Source of the DNA: Yoonia sediminilitoris | Lineage (GTDB): Bacteria > Pseudomonadota > Alphaproteobacteria > Rhodobacterales > Rhodobacteraceae | Direction: 5' to 3' | Assembly (NCBI RefSeq): GCF_003058085.1 | Contig: NZ_QBUD01000006.1 | Location: 124,001-188,000 of the forward strand | DNA length: 64,000 nucleotides | Part shown: piece after piece, positions 35,482 through 44,892 of the stretch | How the letters are laid out: each line of letters begins with the position of its first letter | How positions within the stretch are numbered: the first letter of the stretch is position 1 | Made by a program: the position numbers and the translations under genes | Notes under the pieces: generated by a model | Told to the model about the DNA's origin: nothing | The model's database searches: none | What the model saw: the letters and a program-made list of their open reading frames with translations, nothing else

Positions 35482-36045
35482 CTAGGGCAGCATGTCGGAT
35501 ACCGCGCGTGGCACGTCAGCCGGAATATCGCAGTCGTCGATCAGATAAGGACCAGCCGTACCGTTAGTTGCCACGGTCAATTCACAGGCTTCCTCGGATG
35601 GCAGGAAGTTCAGGAACCCTTTCGCTGCTTCGATATTTTCGCTGCTCTGCGGAACAAAGGCACCCTGCGAAATCCAGACCGTCAGGCCATTTTCAGCACT
35701 GTCGCCGGGCTAGGCAAAGAAACCTACATCATTTATCAGGTCGAGGCTATTCTGCTGGATCGTTGCAACAGCAAAGGTCAGCATTGGGTAATGCACACCC
35801 TCACCGGTGGCCACCATCCGTATCCCGTCTTCCAGCACAGCCGCACCGAAGTCTTCATGCAGATAGCCGGACTAATTGACTTCCTGCAGGCGGGCAAAAC
35901 CACCACGCGCGGCAGGCGTGGCTGCAAACTTTGCTTCGTTATTCGTAAAGGAATCCGCGAACCCGGATCCGATACTATGATACCCTTTTCATACTCTCTT
36001 CCTTCTGCTCCGGGGTCCTCGGTGGCCGCATTCAACTGTTCGAGA
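35482..36045 (-). pseudogene. C-terminal remnant of a family-1 extracellular sugar-binding protein
   Basis: On the minus strand the readings FADSFTNNEAKFAATPAARG, GYLHEDFGAAVLEDGIRMVA, GDSAENGLTVWISQGAFVPQ and [19 protein letters not shown] follow in order, as in the C-terminal half of COG1653-type binding proteins. In-frame stop codons break the chain after QEVN and after VGFFA, and a frameshift lies near 35970. The stop at 35482 touches the start of the broken ATPase, so the two permease genes normally found between them have been deleted. Confidence 0.75.
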
Positions 36046-37305
36046 CGATGAGGAGAGACGGTGCTGGCTTGCTAGCAAACGTGGTCAAGCCACAAGGCTC
36101 AGACGCCATACACCGCCCCGTCAGCAACCTCGGCGAAGGCGGCTGACGGGGGCTGACGGGGGCAACATAGCAAACCACAGATAACGAAGGATCAGGACCC
36201 CAGCGCAGCGCCTCGGCCAACGCGCCGATGATCATATCGGTTCGACGATCTTCCGGTCCCAGCATCTGATTGGTCAGGAAGGCGATCCCAATCTCGTGTT
36301 CGGGGTCCACGAATGATAGCCGTCCACCTGCACCGCCGTGGGCGAAACTGCGATCTGTCGGGAAGGTCAGCTGCTCTGACGATAACTGGAACCCGACACC
36401 CCAACGGCCATACGGTGGTGGCGCGTCAAAGTATGTTGGCCCTTCCGAGACTGTCTGCGTCGCCGCCTTACGCGTTGGATCATTCAAAAACCGGACATCT
36501 GCGGTTTCTGTCACACAGGCCGACATGATGCGCGCAAGGCCCCGTTGAAACCGCCATCTTCGGTGACAAGGCATTCCGGCATTGCTGCACCCAGCGTTAT
36601 TGTACGGTAGGGCCCATAAATCCCTTCCCCGACATTCTTTTCACGCTCTGCTTTGGCGACCACTTCCATCCCCGGCATGGCGACAGAAGGCGCCACGCGT
36701 GGCAATTCGGATGCGGGGACTCCGACCCAGACGTCCGCCCCGAGCGGTGTTGTGACAAGTGTCGAAAGATACTGGCCCGGCATCTGTCCGGTAATACGGC
36801 GGATCACCTCACCCGCCAACCGGCCATGCGTGATCAAATGATAGGTATAGGTTGTCCCTGGCGCCCAAAGCGGCGCCTGTGTAGCGAAAAGTTTCGTAAC
36901 ATAGTCCCAATCAGTCGCCTCTTACGCGGTGATCGGCACCGCCAACCCCGGCAAACCCGCGCAGTGGCCCAGCAACTCTGCCACTGTGATCGTTTCTTTC
37001 ACCGCAGCAGCGAATTCCGGCCAACCTCGGCCACCTTTGTATCGAATGAGAGGCAACCGTCTTGCCCAAGACGGGCGATGAGAACCAACATCAGTCCCTT
37101 GTTGCAGGAGAACATCAGCGTCAGCGTATCAGCCGCCCAAGCCGTGCCGTCACGGGCGTCCGCGACCCCGCCCCAAAGATCCACGACCTGTTTACACTGT
37201 TGGTAGACGCAAAGGGCACCCCCACATACCGGGATGCGTCGCGAGGATGTCGTCGAAAACCGCCGAGAGACCGGAAAATCGCTCGGTTGTGTATGGCGTG
37301 TTCAT
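36032..37305 (-). pseudogene. Broken serine hydrolase / beta-lactamase class C family gene
   Basis: The gene began at 37305 (MNTPYTTERFSGLSAVFDD). Pieces in different frames give AWAADTLTLMFSCNKGL with the S-x-x-K motif, FAAAVKETITVAELLGHCAG, a TAA stop after LAVPITA, then TYTYHLITHGRLAGEVIRRI, and the C-terminal FAHGGAGGRLSFVDPEHEIG. At least three frameshifts and one stop are needed to join them. The family includes EstB-type esterases and penicillin-binding-protein-like hydrolases, often found in sugar operons. It lies 52 bases downstream of the rhamnulokinase-like gene. Confidence 0.8.
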
Positions 37306-37357
37306 AATGGGCCTCTTTTCAAATCTGAGGGCAAATATCGAAGCAGCGGGCAAGGCA

Positions 37358-38722
37358 CTAGGCCGCTTGCTGCAACCACGCTTTGGCATATGCATGCAGC
37401 GGCGGCGGAGCCGAACTGAAAGTTGCTTCATCCTTTCCCAAACCGTGTTTGAGGTCAGGGTTGGCGAGCAAGGCCGCCCCGTGGCTCGTTCCTGTTGCAC
37501 CGTTGGCCACGGTCACGGGACATCCGGTCGCGGCGACAAGCATCTGACAATAGGCGGTGTTCCTTGCAAACGGCCCCTCGACGACAATTGGACCGGTGTG
37601 CCCGATCAGATTGAGACAGGTCGCGGTCATCATCGCCAGATAGAAGCTTGCGGCCACTGTCCTTGCTCCGGTTCCGAGGCGTGGCTCCGGACCAGACCAT
37701 CGCGCTGGCCAGCCAGAAAAAGGACCCGAGTCCGTAACGATCGCAGGCATCAGCATAATCTGCTCCGACAGCACGTGGCTGACATCTGCTTCGGTCGGTT
37801 CTGCATATTGACCGGAAATCAGGATCTCGAATTCGCGCCCACCCATGAAACGGGCTGATGGGACAGGATCGCCAATTGCGCTGACGTTGATCAGCGTGTC
37901 GCGTGCGGGATCGAGTGATCGCGCACGACTGCCCACGGCCATCGCGATAACCCATGTCCCTGTTGACACCACAGAAAAGGGTGCCGCGCGCCCAAGAATG
38001 TGTGGCAACAGCGAGGCGTTGGAATCGTGAATACCACAATAGACCGGCGTTTCGGGATGCAGCCCGGTGCGCGCGGCAATCTCTGGCAGAATTGGCCCCA
38101 GTACATCGGACGCCGGACGCGCAGGTGCCATCTTGCCTGCAAGCCCGAGGCGATCCACGAGCAACGAGAACTTTCGCGCGTCAGGGTTCCAAAGGTCGGT
38201 ATGACAGCCAAGCGATGACACGTCGCTTGCACTGATACCCGTCAACCTGAAGCCCCAGTATTGCGGATAAGTCAAAACTGTCGCCACGCGATCTCTTAAG
38301 CCGGGATCGGTCGCGAACATCCAGTAAAGCTGCGCCCCAAGGTTCAGCCCCATCGGCAAGCGCGGCGAACCGGTTTCTGCGAAATCGGGACGGATCGCGT
38401 CATATCCGATCGCCAGATCATCCGGCCCGTTGAATTCGTATTCAAGTATCGGGGCCGCCAATTGGCCATCGGCCTCCAATAACGCCCCACAAGCGCCATG
38501 TGTCGTCACTGTAATCGCTGCCACACCGTAAGCACGGTGAAACTGCGCCAGACTCTCCAGCAAAAAGGCCCAGTGACCCTCCACATCAAAATGGGGCCAC
38601 GGCGGTCCTGACAAGACGGTGTTAGGTCGCGTGAGTACCGCAACCTCGGACATTGTTTGCAAATCGACAAGCGCAAGCTTGGCATTGGTCTTGCCGATAT
38701 CGATGACAGCGATGTGTGTCAT
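37358..38722 (-). CDS. rhaK: FGGY-family carbohydrate kinase, probably rhamnulokinase (RhaK type)
   Basis: A 454-residue sugar kinase, intact. The N-terminal phosphate loop VIDIGKTNAKLALVD (5-19), GLNLGAQLYWMF near residue 125, GIHDSNASLLPHILG near 235 and STGTWVIAMA near 258 define the FGGY fold. The IGKTNAK form is the one seen in alphaproteobacterial RhaK. Upstream is a DeoR regulator stub coupled by ATGA, and beyond that remains of rhaD and rhaA lie on the other strand, which together suggest L-rhamnulose as substrate. Its survival among dead neighbours is odd. Fuculokinase is the alternative. Confidence 0.78.
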   Translation of the reverse strand: MTHIAVIDIGKTNAKLALVDLQTMSEVAVLTRPNTVLSGPPWPHFDVEGHWAFLLESLAQFHRAYGVAAITVTTHGACGALLEADGQLAAPILEYEFNGPDDLAIGYDAIRPDFAETGSPRLPMGLNLGAQLYWMFATDPGLRDRVATVLTYPQYWGFRLTGISASDVSSLGCHTDLWNPDARKFSLLVDRLGLAGKMAPARPASDVLGPILPEIAARTGLHPETPVYCGIHDSNASLLPHILGRAAPFSVVSTGTWVIAMAVGSRARSLDPARDTLINVSAIGDPVPSARFMGGREFEILISGQYAEPTEADVSHVLSEQIMLMPAIVTDSGPFSGWPARWSGPEPRLGTGARTVAASFYLAMMTATCLNLIGHTGPIVVEGPFARNTAYCQMLVAATGCPVTVANGATGTSHGAALLANPDLKHGLGKDEATFSSAPPPLHAYAKAWLQQAA

Positions 38723-39081
38723 GGCATGGATGCGTTTGTTTCAGGTTTCACCCCGAATAGAACGCGCTGCATTTGAGGGGACTTGGCAGTAAATGCGCCT
38801 ACCCGTCGCTGGCCGAAAGCAACCAGTCCGTGATCATCTTCCATACCGTCGGATCGCGGCCAAATTCTCGACATATATTGGGTGACCCTACATTGGTTCG
38901 CTTCGCGGCGATGGTTTCCGCCACGCACGCGGCACGCCTTGTTTTGGATATGCAGTGTCGCAATATCGCGGCGGCTTCTTGCCTCTGACGCGCCTGTCAG
39001 CGAGCAAAGATCAATCACGCCAACAAATCGGCGATACTGAACAGCGGACAAAATCCCTGTATGTTGTTCTGTCTCGTGCAA
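38719..39081 (-). pseudogene. Truncated DeoR-family regulator
   Basis: The first 55 or so residues match a DeoR winged helix (HETEQHTGILSAVQ, VIDLCSLTGASEA.SRRDIA, then VRGG). After this the reading loses all similarity and stops at 120 codons, against about 260 for the family, so the effector domain is gone. The likely start is TTG at 39081, 7 bases after a GGAG site; a normal gene would have ATG. The stop still overlaps the kinase start. In intact loci a DeoR protein RhaR controls rhamnose genes from this place. Confidence 0.65.
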
Positions 39082-39173
39082 TTCATTCTCCGCTCGATGC
39101 CAAATCCTGCGAAAATTCTGAAGATATGTCAATCACAACCCATCAATACCGATCATATATACCCACATAATGA

Positions 39174-39547
39174 TTGCTTATGGTTGTATCTGATTGGCAT
39201 TCCTCTGCGGAGATTGAAGCGCCAGATGCTCAAGACCGTTCAGAACAATTACTTGAAAACCTATGGGACGACAGTGCTGCCTCCATGATGTCTGAATCGG
39301 AAAAAGCTTCTTTATGGCTCCAACCTGTTGGGGGCGGACAAACGGATCACCAATGACGGCGGCGGGAACACATCTGCAAAGGTGACGGGGCGTGACCCGC
39401 TGAATGGGAATGACGTCGCGGTGCTTTGGCTCAAGGGCTCTGGCGGCGACATCGGTTCAATCAAGATGGACGGTTTTGCCACGCTCGACATAGACAAACT
39501 GAACGCGCTCAAAGAAATTTATCGCAGCATGGATCTCGAGGACGAAG
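39174..39547 (+). pseudogene. rhaD: N-terminal remnant of RhaD (rhamnulose-1-phosphate aldolase / dehydrogenase)
   Basis: The first part reads QLLENLWDDSAASMMSESEKASL in one frame, then after a frameshift near 39325 LGADKRITNDGGGNTSAKVT, VLWLKGSGGDIGSIKMDGFA and LNALKEIYRSM. This is the class-II aldolase domain of the large bifunctional RhaD enzyme of alphaproteobacteria, about 700 residues when complete. Only about 125 remain before the reading passes directly into a different gene (rhaA remnant). The GGGNTS phosphate-binding motif is preserved. Confidence 0.8.
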
Positions 39548-39705
39548 CGGCATCTCAGTCCACCGGCAATCACACGGGTCGCGCCCGCACACCGGACGAA
39601 CTGCGGGCGGATCTGGAATTCGCTCATGGCCATATCCCGCGCAAATAGCGGCTGAACCTGCATGCGATCTATATGCATACCGACGAAACGCCGGTCCAGC
39701 GTAGT
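39548..39705 (+). pseudogene. rhaA: Internal fragment of L-rhamnose isomerase (RhaA)
   Basis: In the same frame as the rhaD remnant, the reading continues as STGNHTGRARTPDELRADLE, a TAG stop, then RLNLHAIYMHTDETPV. This aligns with the E. coli RhaA segment around TGNYPGKAR...ELRADLE...RLNLHAIY. Both ends of the isomerase gene are missing. The junction with rhaD shows that one deletion removed the rest of rhaD and the start of rhaA. Confidence 0.75.
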
Positions 39706-40390
39706 CGATCCGTCGAAGCAAAAGGCAGAAGAGCGGGCGCGCAGTCTAGAGACTTGTCTCAGTCAACACGGACAGGACGCATGCCTTTCCAGAAAGCGTC
39801 CGATCAAATTATGGGGCTGCATGCACAGGGGACTAACACTCCAAAATATCGTAGAATGTTAAAGCCGAACGCTTGATCGGCGGCGAGGTATCTCCCAGCA
39901 CTTCACATTGCGCAGATACCAGAAGCACATCTCAAGGCCCCGAGTCTGCCAATTGGTCGTCGCCTGCACAAACCAATCCGCATTCACGGTCATCTCCTGC
40001 CTCTGCGATGGCCCTACCGCTCTTTTCTAAGGGCTTCCATCGCCTTGATCTGCGACAAGCATGGTTATTCCATGCACAAGCGGCACATGCTGCCGAGATG
40101 ATGTGAAATCACCGCTCACGGAGCAGGATTAATAGGTCCTGACCTCAAGTCGGCTTCAATCATGGACGCCGCTGCATTATCGAGCGCGACGCTTGATCCA
40201 TCTATCGACGGCCCTTTCAAACCAAGTTATTCGACACTTTGTCAGGGGCGCACACCAGATTGGCGGTGCGCTACCAATAATCCCTTGCCACATCGCCCTA
40301 ACCCTCCTATACGGCCCACTTCTACACCCACTCCACCGGAGAATCGGGTCACGCACGTGTGCGGCCTGCCGGTGATGTTGACAAAGGAAT
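39706..40390. other. Gene-free stretch before the ribosomal operon
   Basis: About 690 bases with no recognisable gene. Short open frames occur on both strands without ribosome sites or family resemblance. The right end must carry the promoter for the rpmC operon unless transcription enters from further left. The sequence may be decayed DNA from the sugar locus. Confidence 0.45.
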
Positions 40391-40396
40391 ATGGCG

Positions 40397-40603
40397 ATGG
40401 ATGCCAAAGAACTGCGGGACAAGACGCCCGACCAGCTTCGTGAAGAGCTGGTGAACCTGAAAAAAGAATCTTTCAACCTGCGTTTCCAGCAAGCGACTGG
40501 CCAGCTTGAAAACACTGCTGGTATTCGTGCGGCCCGCCGCAACGCTGCCAAAGTGAAAACCATTCTGAACGAAAAAGCAGCTGCCGCTGCATCGGAGGCT
40601 TAA
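40397..40603 (+). CDS. rpmC: 50S ribosomal protein L29
   Basis: A 68-residue protein of the large subunit near the exit tunnel. The [20 protein letters not shown] block and the [12 protein letters not shown] segment are the L29 signature. The ATG at 40397 has an AAAGGA site 8 bases upstream; the ATG at 40391 is too near that site. Normally rplP (L16) precedes it. Here the preceding DNA is non-coding, so it is the first gene of the run. Confidence 0.93.
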   Translation: MDAKELRDKTPDQLREELVNLKKESFNLRFQQATGQLENTAGIRAARRNAAKVKTILNEKAAAAASEA

Positions 40604-40606
40604 CCT

Positions 40607-40837
40607 ATGCCTAAGCGTATCCTTGCAGGGGTTGTCACAAGCAACCAGAACGAACAGACGGTCACAGTATCGGTCGAGCGTCGTTTCAAGCACCCGCTGC
40701 TTCAGAAAACCGTGCGTAAGTCCAAGAAGTACCGCGCGCACGACGAAAACAACACATTCAACGTGGGCGACCAGGTCCGCATCCAGGAATGTGCACCAAA
40801 ATCAAAAACGAAACGCTGGGAGGTTATTGCTTCCTAA
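40607..40837 (+). CDS. rpsQ: 30S ribosomal protein S17
   Basis: A 76-residue primary 16S-rRNA-binding protein. The [20 protein letters not shown] start and [18 protein letters not shown] centre are diagnostic. It follows rpmC by 3 bases. An 79-base gap with no gene precedes rplN. Confidence 0.95.
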   Translation: MPKRILAGVVTSNQNEQTVTVSVERRFKHPLLQKTVRKSKKYRAHDENNTFNVGDQVRIQECAPKSKTKRWEVIAS

Positions 40838-40916
40838 GCAATAACACCCGGTTCAAACGAAACCCTGGGCCCCCGGACAGAAATCGGGACTTGCTCATAG
40901 GTCGGAAGGAAACCAA

Positions 40917-41285
40917 ATGATCCAGATGCAGACCAATCTGGATGTTGCTGACAACAGCGGCGCACGCCGTGTTCAGTGCATCAAGGTTCTGGGTGGTTCT
41001 CACCGTCGTTACGCCAGTGTTGGAGACATCATTGTCGTTTCGGTGAAGGAAGCCATTCCACGTGGTCGCGTAAAGAAAGGTGACGTCCGTAAGGCCGTCG
41101 TCGTACGCACCGCCAAAGAAGTACGCCGCGAAGATGGCACAGCCATCCGCTTTGACAGCAACGCGGCTGTCATCCTCAACAACAACAACGAGCCGATCGG
41201 TACACGTATCTTTGGCCCAGTTGTGCGTGAGTTGCGTGGCAAGAACTTCATGAAGATTATCTCGCTTGCGCCGGAGGTCCTGTAA
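40917..41285 (+). CDS. rplN: 50S ribosomal protein L14
   Basis: A 122-residue universal protein at the subunit interface. [19 protein letters not shown] opens it and the [16 protein letters not shown] end is standard. An AAGGAAACC ribosome site precedes the ATG. The length equals the family norm. Confidence 0.96.
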   Translation: MIQMQTNLDVADNSGARRVQCIKVLGGSHRRYASVGDIIVVSVKEAIPRGRVKKGDVRKAVVVRTAKEVRREDGTAIRFDSNAAVILNNNNEPIGTRIFGPVVRELRGKNFMKIISLAPEVL

Positions 41286-41287
41286 TC

Positions 41288-41593
41288 ATGGCTGCAAAAC
41301 TCCGTAAAGGTGATGAAGTCATCGTTCTGGTTGGCAAAGACAAAGGCCAGAAGGGTACGATTTCATCCATTGATCCGAAGGCTGGTAAAGCTGTTGTTGA
41401 GGGTATCAACATCGCGATCCGCCATCAGAAGCAATCACAGGCTACGCAAGGGGGCCGTACCCCCAAGGCGATGCCGATCAACCTGTCCAATCTGGCCATC
41501 GTTGACAAGAACGGCAAAGCATCGCGCGTTGGCTTCCGTATGGATGGCGACAATAAGGTGCGTTTCGCCAAGACAACAGGGGATGCGATCTGA
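41288..41593 (+). CDS. rplX: 50S ribosomal protein L24
   Basis: A 101-residue assembly-initiator protein with a KOW motif ([20 protein letters not shown], residues 5-24). Its stop overlaps the start of rplE by one base, so translation is coupled. Confidence 0.95.
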   Translation: MAAKLRKGDEVIVLVGKDKGQKGTISSIDPKAGKAVVEGINIAIRHQKQSQATQGGRTPKAMPINLSNLAIVDKNGKASRVGFRMDGDNKVRFAKTTGDAI

Positions 41594-42156
41594 TGCTTGA
41601 TACCGCAAACTACACCCCGCGCTTGAAGGCCGAGTACACTTCCAAAATTCGCGCTGCGATGAAGGAAGAGTTCGGTTACAAGAACGAAATGCAGATTCCG
41701 AAGCTGGACAAGATTGTTCTGAACATCGGCTGCGGTGCAGAAGCTGTTCGTGACAGCAAGAAAGCAAAATCCGCACAGGAAGATCTGACAACCATCGCTG
41801 GTCAGAAGGCCATGACAACACGCGCCAAGAAATCCATCGCGGGTTTCCGGGTTCGTGAAGACATGCCGCTGGGGGCGAAAGTCACCCTGCGTGGCGAACG
41901 GATGTATGAATTCCTTGACCGTCTGATCACCGTTGCAATGCCCCGTATCCGCGACTTCCGCGGCGTATCGGGCAAGTCCTTTGACGGTCGTGGCAACTAC
42001 GCCACCGGCCTGAAAGAGCATCTGGTGTTCCCCGAGATCAACTTCGACAAGATCGATGAGAACTGGGGCATGGACATCGTTATCTGCACAACAGCGAACA
42101 CTGACGCTGAAGCAAAGGCACTGTTGAAGCACTTCAACATGCCGTTCAACAGCTAA
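41593..42156 (+). CDS. rplE: 50S ribosomal protein L5
   Basis: A 187-residue 5S-rRNA-binding protein. [20 protein letters not shown] near residue 34 and the [20 protein letters not shown] block near 116 identify it. Alphaproteobacterial L5 is slightly longer than that of E. coli, as seen here. Confidence 0.96.
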   Translation: MLDTANYTPRLKAEYTSKIRAAMKEEFGYKNEMQIPKLDKIVLNIGCGAEAVRDSKKAKSAQEDLTTIAGQKAMTTRAKKSIAGFRVREDMPLGAKVTLRGERMYEFLDRLITVAMPRIRDFRGVSGKSFDGRGNYATGLKEHLVFPEINFDKIDENWGMDIVICTTANTDAEAKALLKHFNMPFNS

Positions 42157-42177
42157 GCGCTCAGGGAGAAAAGAGAT

Positions 42178-42483
42178 ATGGCTAAGAAATCCATGATCGC
42201 ACGCGAAGTGAAGCGTGAAAAGCTGGTCAAGCAGTATGCCCAAAAGCGTGCCGACTTGAAGGCAATCATCAACGACAAAGAAAAGCCCGTGGAAGAGCGG
42301 TTCAAGGCGACACTTGAGCTGGCCAAACTGCCACGGAACTCTTCTGCGACCCGTTTGCACAACCGCTGCCAGCTCACCGGGCGTCCACACGCCTATTACC
42401 GCAAACTCAAGATCAGCCGGATCGCGCTGCGGGACCTTGGTTCCAATGGCGAAATTCCCGGTATGGTCAAGTCAAGCTGGTAA
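42178..42483 (+). CDS. rpsN: 30S ribosomal protein S14
   Basis: A 101-residue S14 of the long, zinc-free type: the four cysteines of short S14 are absent and [20 protein letters not shown] is present. [18 protein letters not shown] is the usual start. A GGGAGAA site precedes the ATG. Confidence 0.96.
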   Translation: MAKKSMIAREVKREKLVKQYAQKRADLKAIINDKEKPVEERFKATLELAKLPRNSSATRLHNRCQLTGRPHAYYRKLKISRIALRDLGSNGEIPGMVKSSW

Positions 42484-42495
42484 GGAGAGCATAAG

Positions 42496-42888
42496 ATGAA
42501 CGATCCTATCGGTGATATGCTGACACGTATCCGTAACGGTCAAATGCGCGGCAAAGCTGCGGTGGAAACACCTGCATCGAAACTGCGCGGCTGGGTGTTG
42601 GATGTGTTGTCAGACGAAGGCTACATTCGCGGTTATGAAAAGAAGGACGGCAAAGACGGCCACCCTGCTTTCAATATCGAGCTGAAGTACTACGAGGGCA
42701 CTCCTGTTATTCGCGAAGTGAAGCGGGTTTCCAAACCCGGCCGTCGCGTTTACCTGGGCGCCAATGACATCCCATCAGTCCGTCAGGGCTTGGGTGTGTC
42801 GATTGTCTCCACCTCTCAGGGTGTGATGTCGGACGCAAAAGCACGGGCAGCCAATGTTGGCGGCGAAGTGCTCTGCACCGTATTCTAA
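42496..42888 (+). CDS. rpsH: 30S ribosomal protein S8
   Basis: A 130-residue 16S-rRNA-binding protein, which in enterobacteria also represses its own operon by binding spc m[22 protein letters not shown] at the start and [20 protein letters not shown] near the end are diagnostic. Confidence 0.96.
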   Translation: MNDPIGDMLTRIRNGQMRGKAAVETPASKLRGWVLDVLSDEGYIRGYEKKDGKDGHPAFNIELKYYEGTPVIREVKRVSKPGRRVYLGANDIPSVRQGLGVSIVSTSQGVMSDAKARAANVGGEVLCTVF

Positions 42889-42898
42889 GGAGCATTAG

Positions 42899-43432
42899 AT
42901 GTCTCGTATTGGTAAGAAACCGGTTGAACTACCCTCTGGCGTAACTGCCAGCGTGTCAGGACAGACCGTTGAAGTGAAAGGCCCCAAAGGGACCCGTAGT
43001 TTCAAAGCAACCGACGATGTAACCCTGACAGTTGACGGCAATGTCGTTTCGGTCGAACCACGCGGCAAGTCCAAGCGTGCGCGCCAGCAGTGGGGCATGA
43101 GCCGCACGATGGTCGCGAACCTGGCAACCGGCGTATCGACAGGGTTCAAGAAAGAGCTTGAACTGTCCGGTGTTGGTTATCGCGCACAGATGCAGGGTAA
43201 CACCCTGAAGCTGTCATTGGGCTATAGCCACGATGTGAATTTCGAAGTGCCAGAGGGTGTCACAGTGACAGCCGCAAAGCCCACCGAAATCACAGTGGAA
43301 GGTATCGACGAGCAACTTGTTGGTCAGGTCGCGGCGAACATTCGCGAATGGCGTAAGCCCGAGCCCTACAAGGGCAAGGGTATCAAGTACAAAGGCGAAT
43401 ATATCTTCCGCAAAGAAGGTAAGAAGAAGTAA
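42899..43432 (+). CDS. rplF: 50S ribosomal protein L6
   Basis: A 177-residue two-domain protein near the factor-binding site. [20 protein letters not shown] opens it and the C-terminal [20 protein letters not shown] block is typical. It starts 10 bases after rpsH. Confidence 0.96.
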   Translation: MSRIGKKPVELPSGVTASVSGQTVEVKGPKGTRSFKATDDVTLTVDGNVVSVEPRGKSKRARQQWGMSRTMVANLATGVSTGFKKELELSGVGYRAQMQGNTLKLSLGYSHDVNFEVPEGVTVTAAKPTEITVEGIDEQLVGQVAANIREWRKPEPYKGKGIKYKGEYIFRKEGKKK

Positions 43433-43443
43433 GGAACGCGAAA

Positions 43444-43809
43444 ATGGCAAACAGCAAAAGAACTCTGTTTCTGAAGCGCCGTATGCGCGTTCGGAACAAG
43501 CTGCGCGGCGTCACCGCCAATCAGGGCCGTGCCCGTCTGTCGGTGCACCGCAGCAACAAAAACATCAGCGTCCAGCTGATCGACGATGTGAACGGCGTGA
43601 CACTCGCGTCCGCCTCGTCGCTCGAGAAAGATCTGGGCGTGGTTGGCAAGAACAACATCGAAGCGGCCACAAAGGTTGGTTCTGCGATTGCAGAGCGTGC
43701 CAAGAAAGCCGGTGTCGAGGTTGCTTACTTCGACCGTGGTGGTTTCCTGTTTCACGGCAAGATCAAGGCTTTGGCCGAGGCAGCCCGTGAAGGTGGCTTG
43801 AAAATCTAA
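43444..43809 (+). CDS. rplR: 50S ribosomal protein L18
   Basis: A 121-residue 5S-rRNA-binding protein. [20 protein letters not shown] near residue 12 and [20 protein letters not shown] near 97 identify it. It is followed by a 138-base gap with a stem-loop before rpsE. Confidence 0.95.
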   Translation: MANSKRTLFLKRRMRVRNKLRGVTANQGRARLSVHRSNKNISVQLIDDVNGVTLASASSLEKDLGVVGKNNIEAATKVGSAIAERAKKAGVEVAYFDRGGFLFHGKIKALAEAAREGGLKI

Positions 43810-43811
43810 AA

Positions 43812-43836
43812 GGTGAGATGGGTTAAAACCCATCTT
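43812..43836 (+). promoter_or_regulatory. Stem-loop between rplR and rpsE
   Basis: The segment AGATGGGTT-AA-AACCCATCT forms a nearly perfect hairpin right after the L18 stop, inside a 138-base gap where most genomes have only a few bases. It could be an attenuator, an mRNA processing site or a binding site for a ribosomal protein repressor; none can be chosen from sequence. Confidence 0.45.
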
Positions 43837-43947
43837 ACGACCTTGCAGCTGTCCCGCAAATCTGGCGGTGCGGCTCGATGATCCGGGGCGTGTCGCCACC
43901 GCGATTGGACAACGCCCGTAAGGGCACGAACACAAAGGACGCCATCA

Positions 43948-44523
43948 ATGGCAGAACGTGAAAACCGCGGCCGTGGCCGCAACCGTGAAGAACAGGCCCC
44001 CGAATTTGCCGACCGTCTGGTCGCGATTAACCGGGTGTCCAAGACCGTAAAGGGTGGTAAGCGCTTTGGCTTTGCCGCACTTGTCGTTGTTGGCGACCAA
44101 AAGGGCCGCGTCGGCTTTGGTAAAGGGAAGGCCAAGGAAGTTCCTGAAGCGATCCGCAAAGCCACAGAGCAGGCCAAGCGCCAGATGATCCGCGTTGCAC
44201 TGCGCGATGGTCGTACATTGCACCATGATATCGAGGGCCGTCATGGCGCTGGTAAAGTGGTCATGCGCACAGCCCCCGTTGGTACTGGTATCATCGCCGG
44301 TGGTCCGATGCGTGCTGTCTTTGAAATGCTGGGCGTACAGGACGTGGTATCAAAGTCGATCGGTTCACAGAACCCTTACAACATGATCCGCGCCACGATG
44401 AACGGCCTGTCCAAAGAGCAATCACCACGCAACGTCGCACAGCGTCGTGGCAAGAAGGTTGCTGACATTCTGCCCAAGCGGGACGAGGCTCCGGCCGCCG
44501 CCCCTGCTGAAGCTGACGCATAA
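43948..44523 (+). CDS. rpsE: 30S ribosomal protein S5
   Basis: A 191-residue decoding-accuracy protein. [20 protein letters not shown] near residue 23 and [20 protein letters not shown] near 110 are family blocks. The C-terminus carries the alanine/proline-rich tail common in Rhodobacterales. Confidence 0.96.
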   Translation: MAERENRGRGRNREEQAPEFADRLVAINRVSKTVKGGKRFGFAALVVVGDQKGRVGFGKGKAKEVPEAIRKATEQAKRQMIRVALRDGRTLHHDIEGRHGAGKVVMRTAPVGTGIIAGGPMRAVFEMLGVQDVVSKSIGSQNPYNMIRATMNGLSKEQSPRNVAQRRGKKVADILPKRDEAPAAAPAEADA

Positions 44524-44535
44524 GGAGACCGCGAT

Positions 44536-44724
44536 ATGGCTAAAACAATCGTCGTCAAGCAGGTGGGTTCTCCCATCCGTCGCCCTGAAAAGCAGCGTGC
44601 TACGCTGATCGGTCTGGGCCTGAACAAGATGAACCGTACACGCGAACTGGAAGATACACCTTCTGTCCGTGGCATGGTCAACAGCATTCCCCACCTCGTC
44701 GAGATCATCGAAGAGCGCGGGTAA
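44536..44724 (+). CDS. rpmD: 50S ribosomal protein L30
   Basis: A 62-residue protein. [20 protein letters not shown] then [20 protein letters not shown] is the L30 signature. It is the last gene of this ribosomal run. rplO and secY, which usually follow, are not here. Confidence 0.95.
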   Translation: MAKTIVVKQVGSPIRRPEKQRATLIGLGLNKMNRTRELEDTPSVRGMVNSIPHLVEIIEERG

Positions 44725-44764
44725 ACCCTACACTGTTCCGGAGCTTATCCGGCAACTGTTTTGG

Positions 44765-44797
44765 AAAACGCCCTCGGGAAACCGGGGGCGTTTTTTT
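44765..44797 (+). terminator. Rho-independent terminator after rpmD
   Basis: Stem ACGCCCTCGG / CCGGGGGCGT with a GAAA loop (44768-44793) followed by seven T. This ends the rpmC-rpmD operon and separates it from yqaA. Confidence 0.88.
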
Positions 44798-44892
44798 GTA
44801 GGGATATGCTTAGTGGATCTACCCGCTTCGTTAACCGCTCATGAGAAATCAGAAGGCCTGAACGTGAACCTTGTCAGCCGCCCGCCCCAGAA

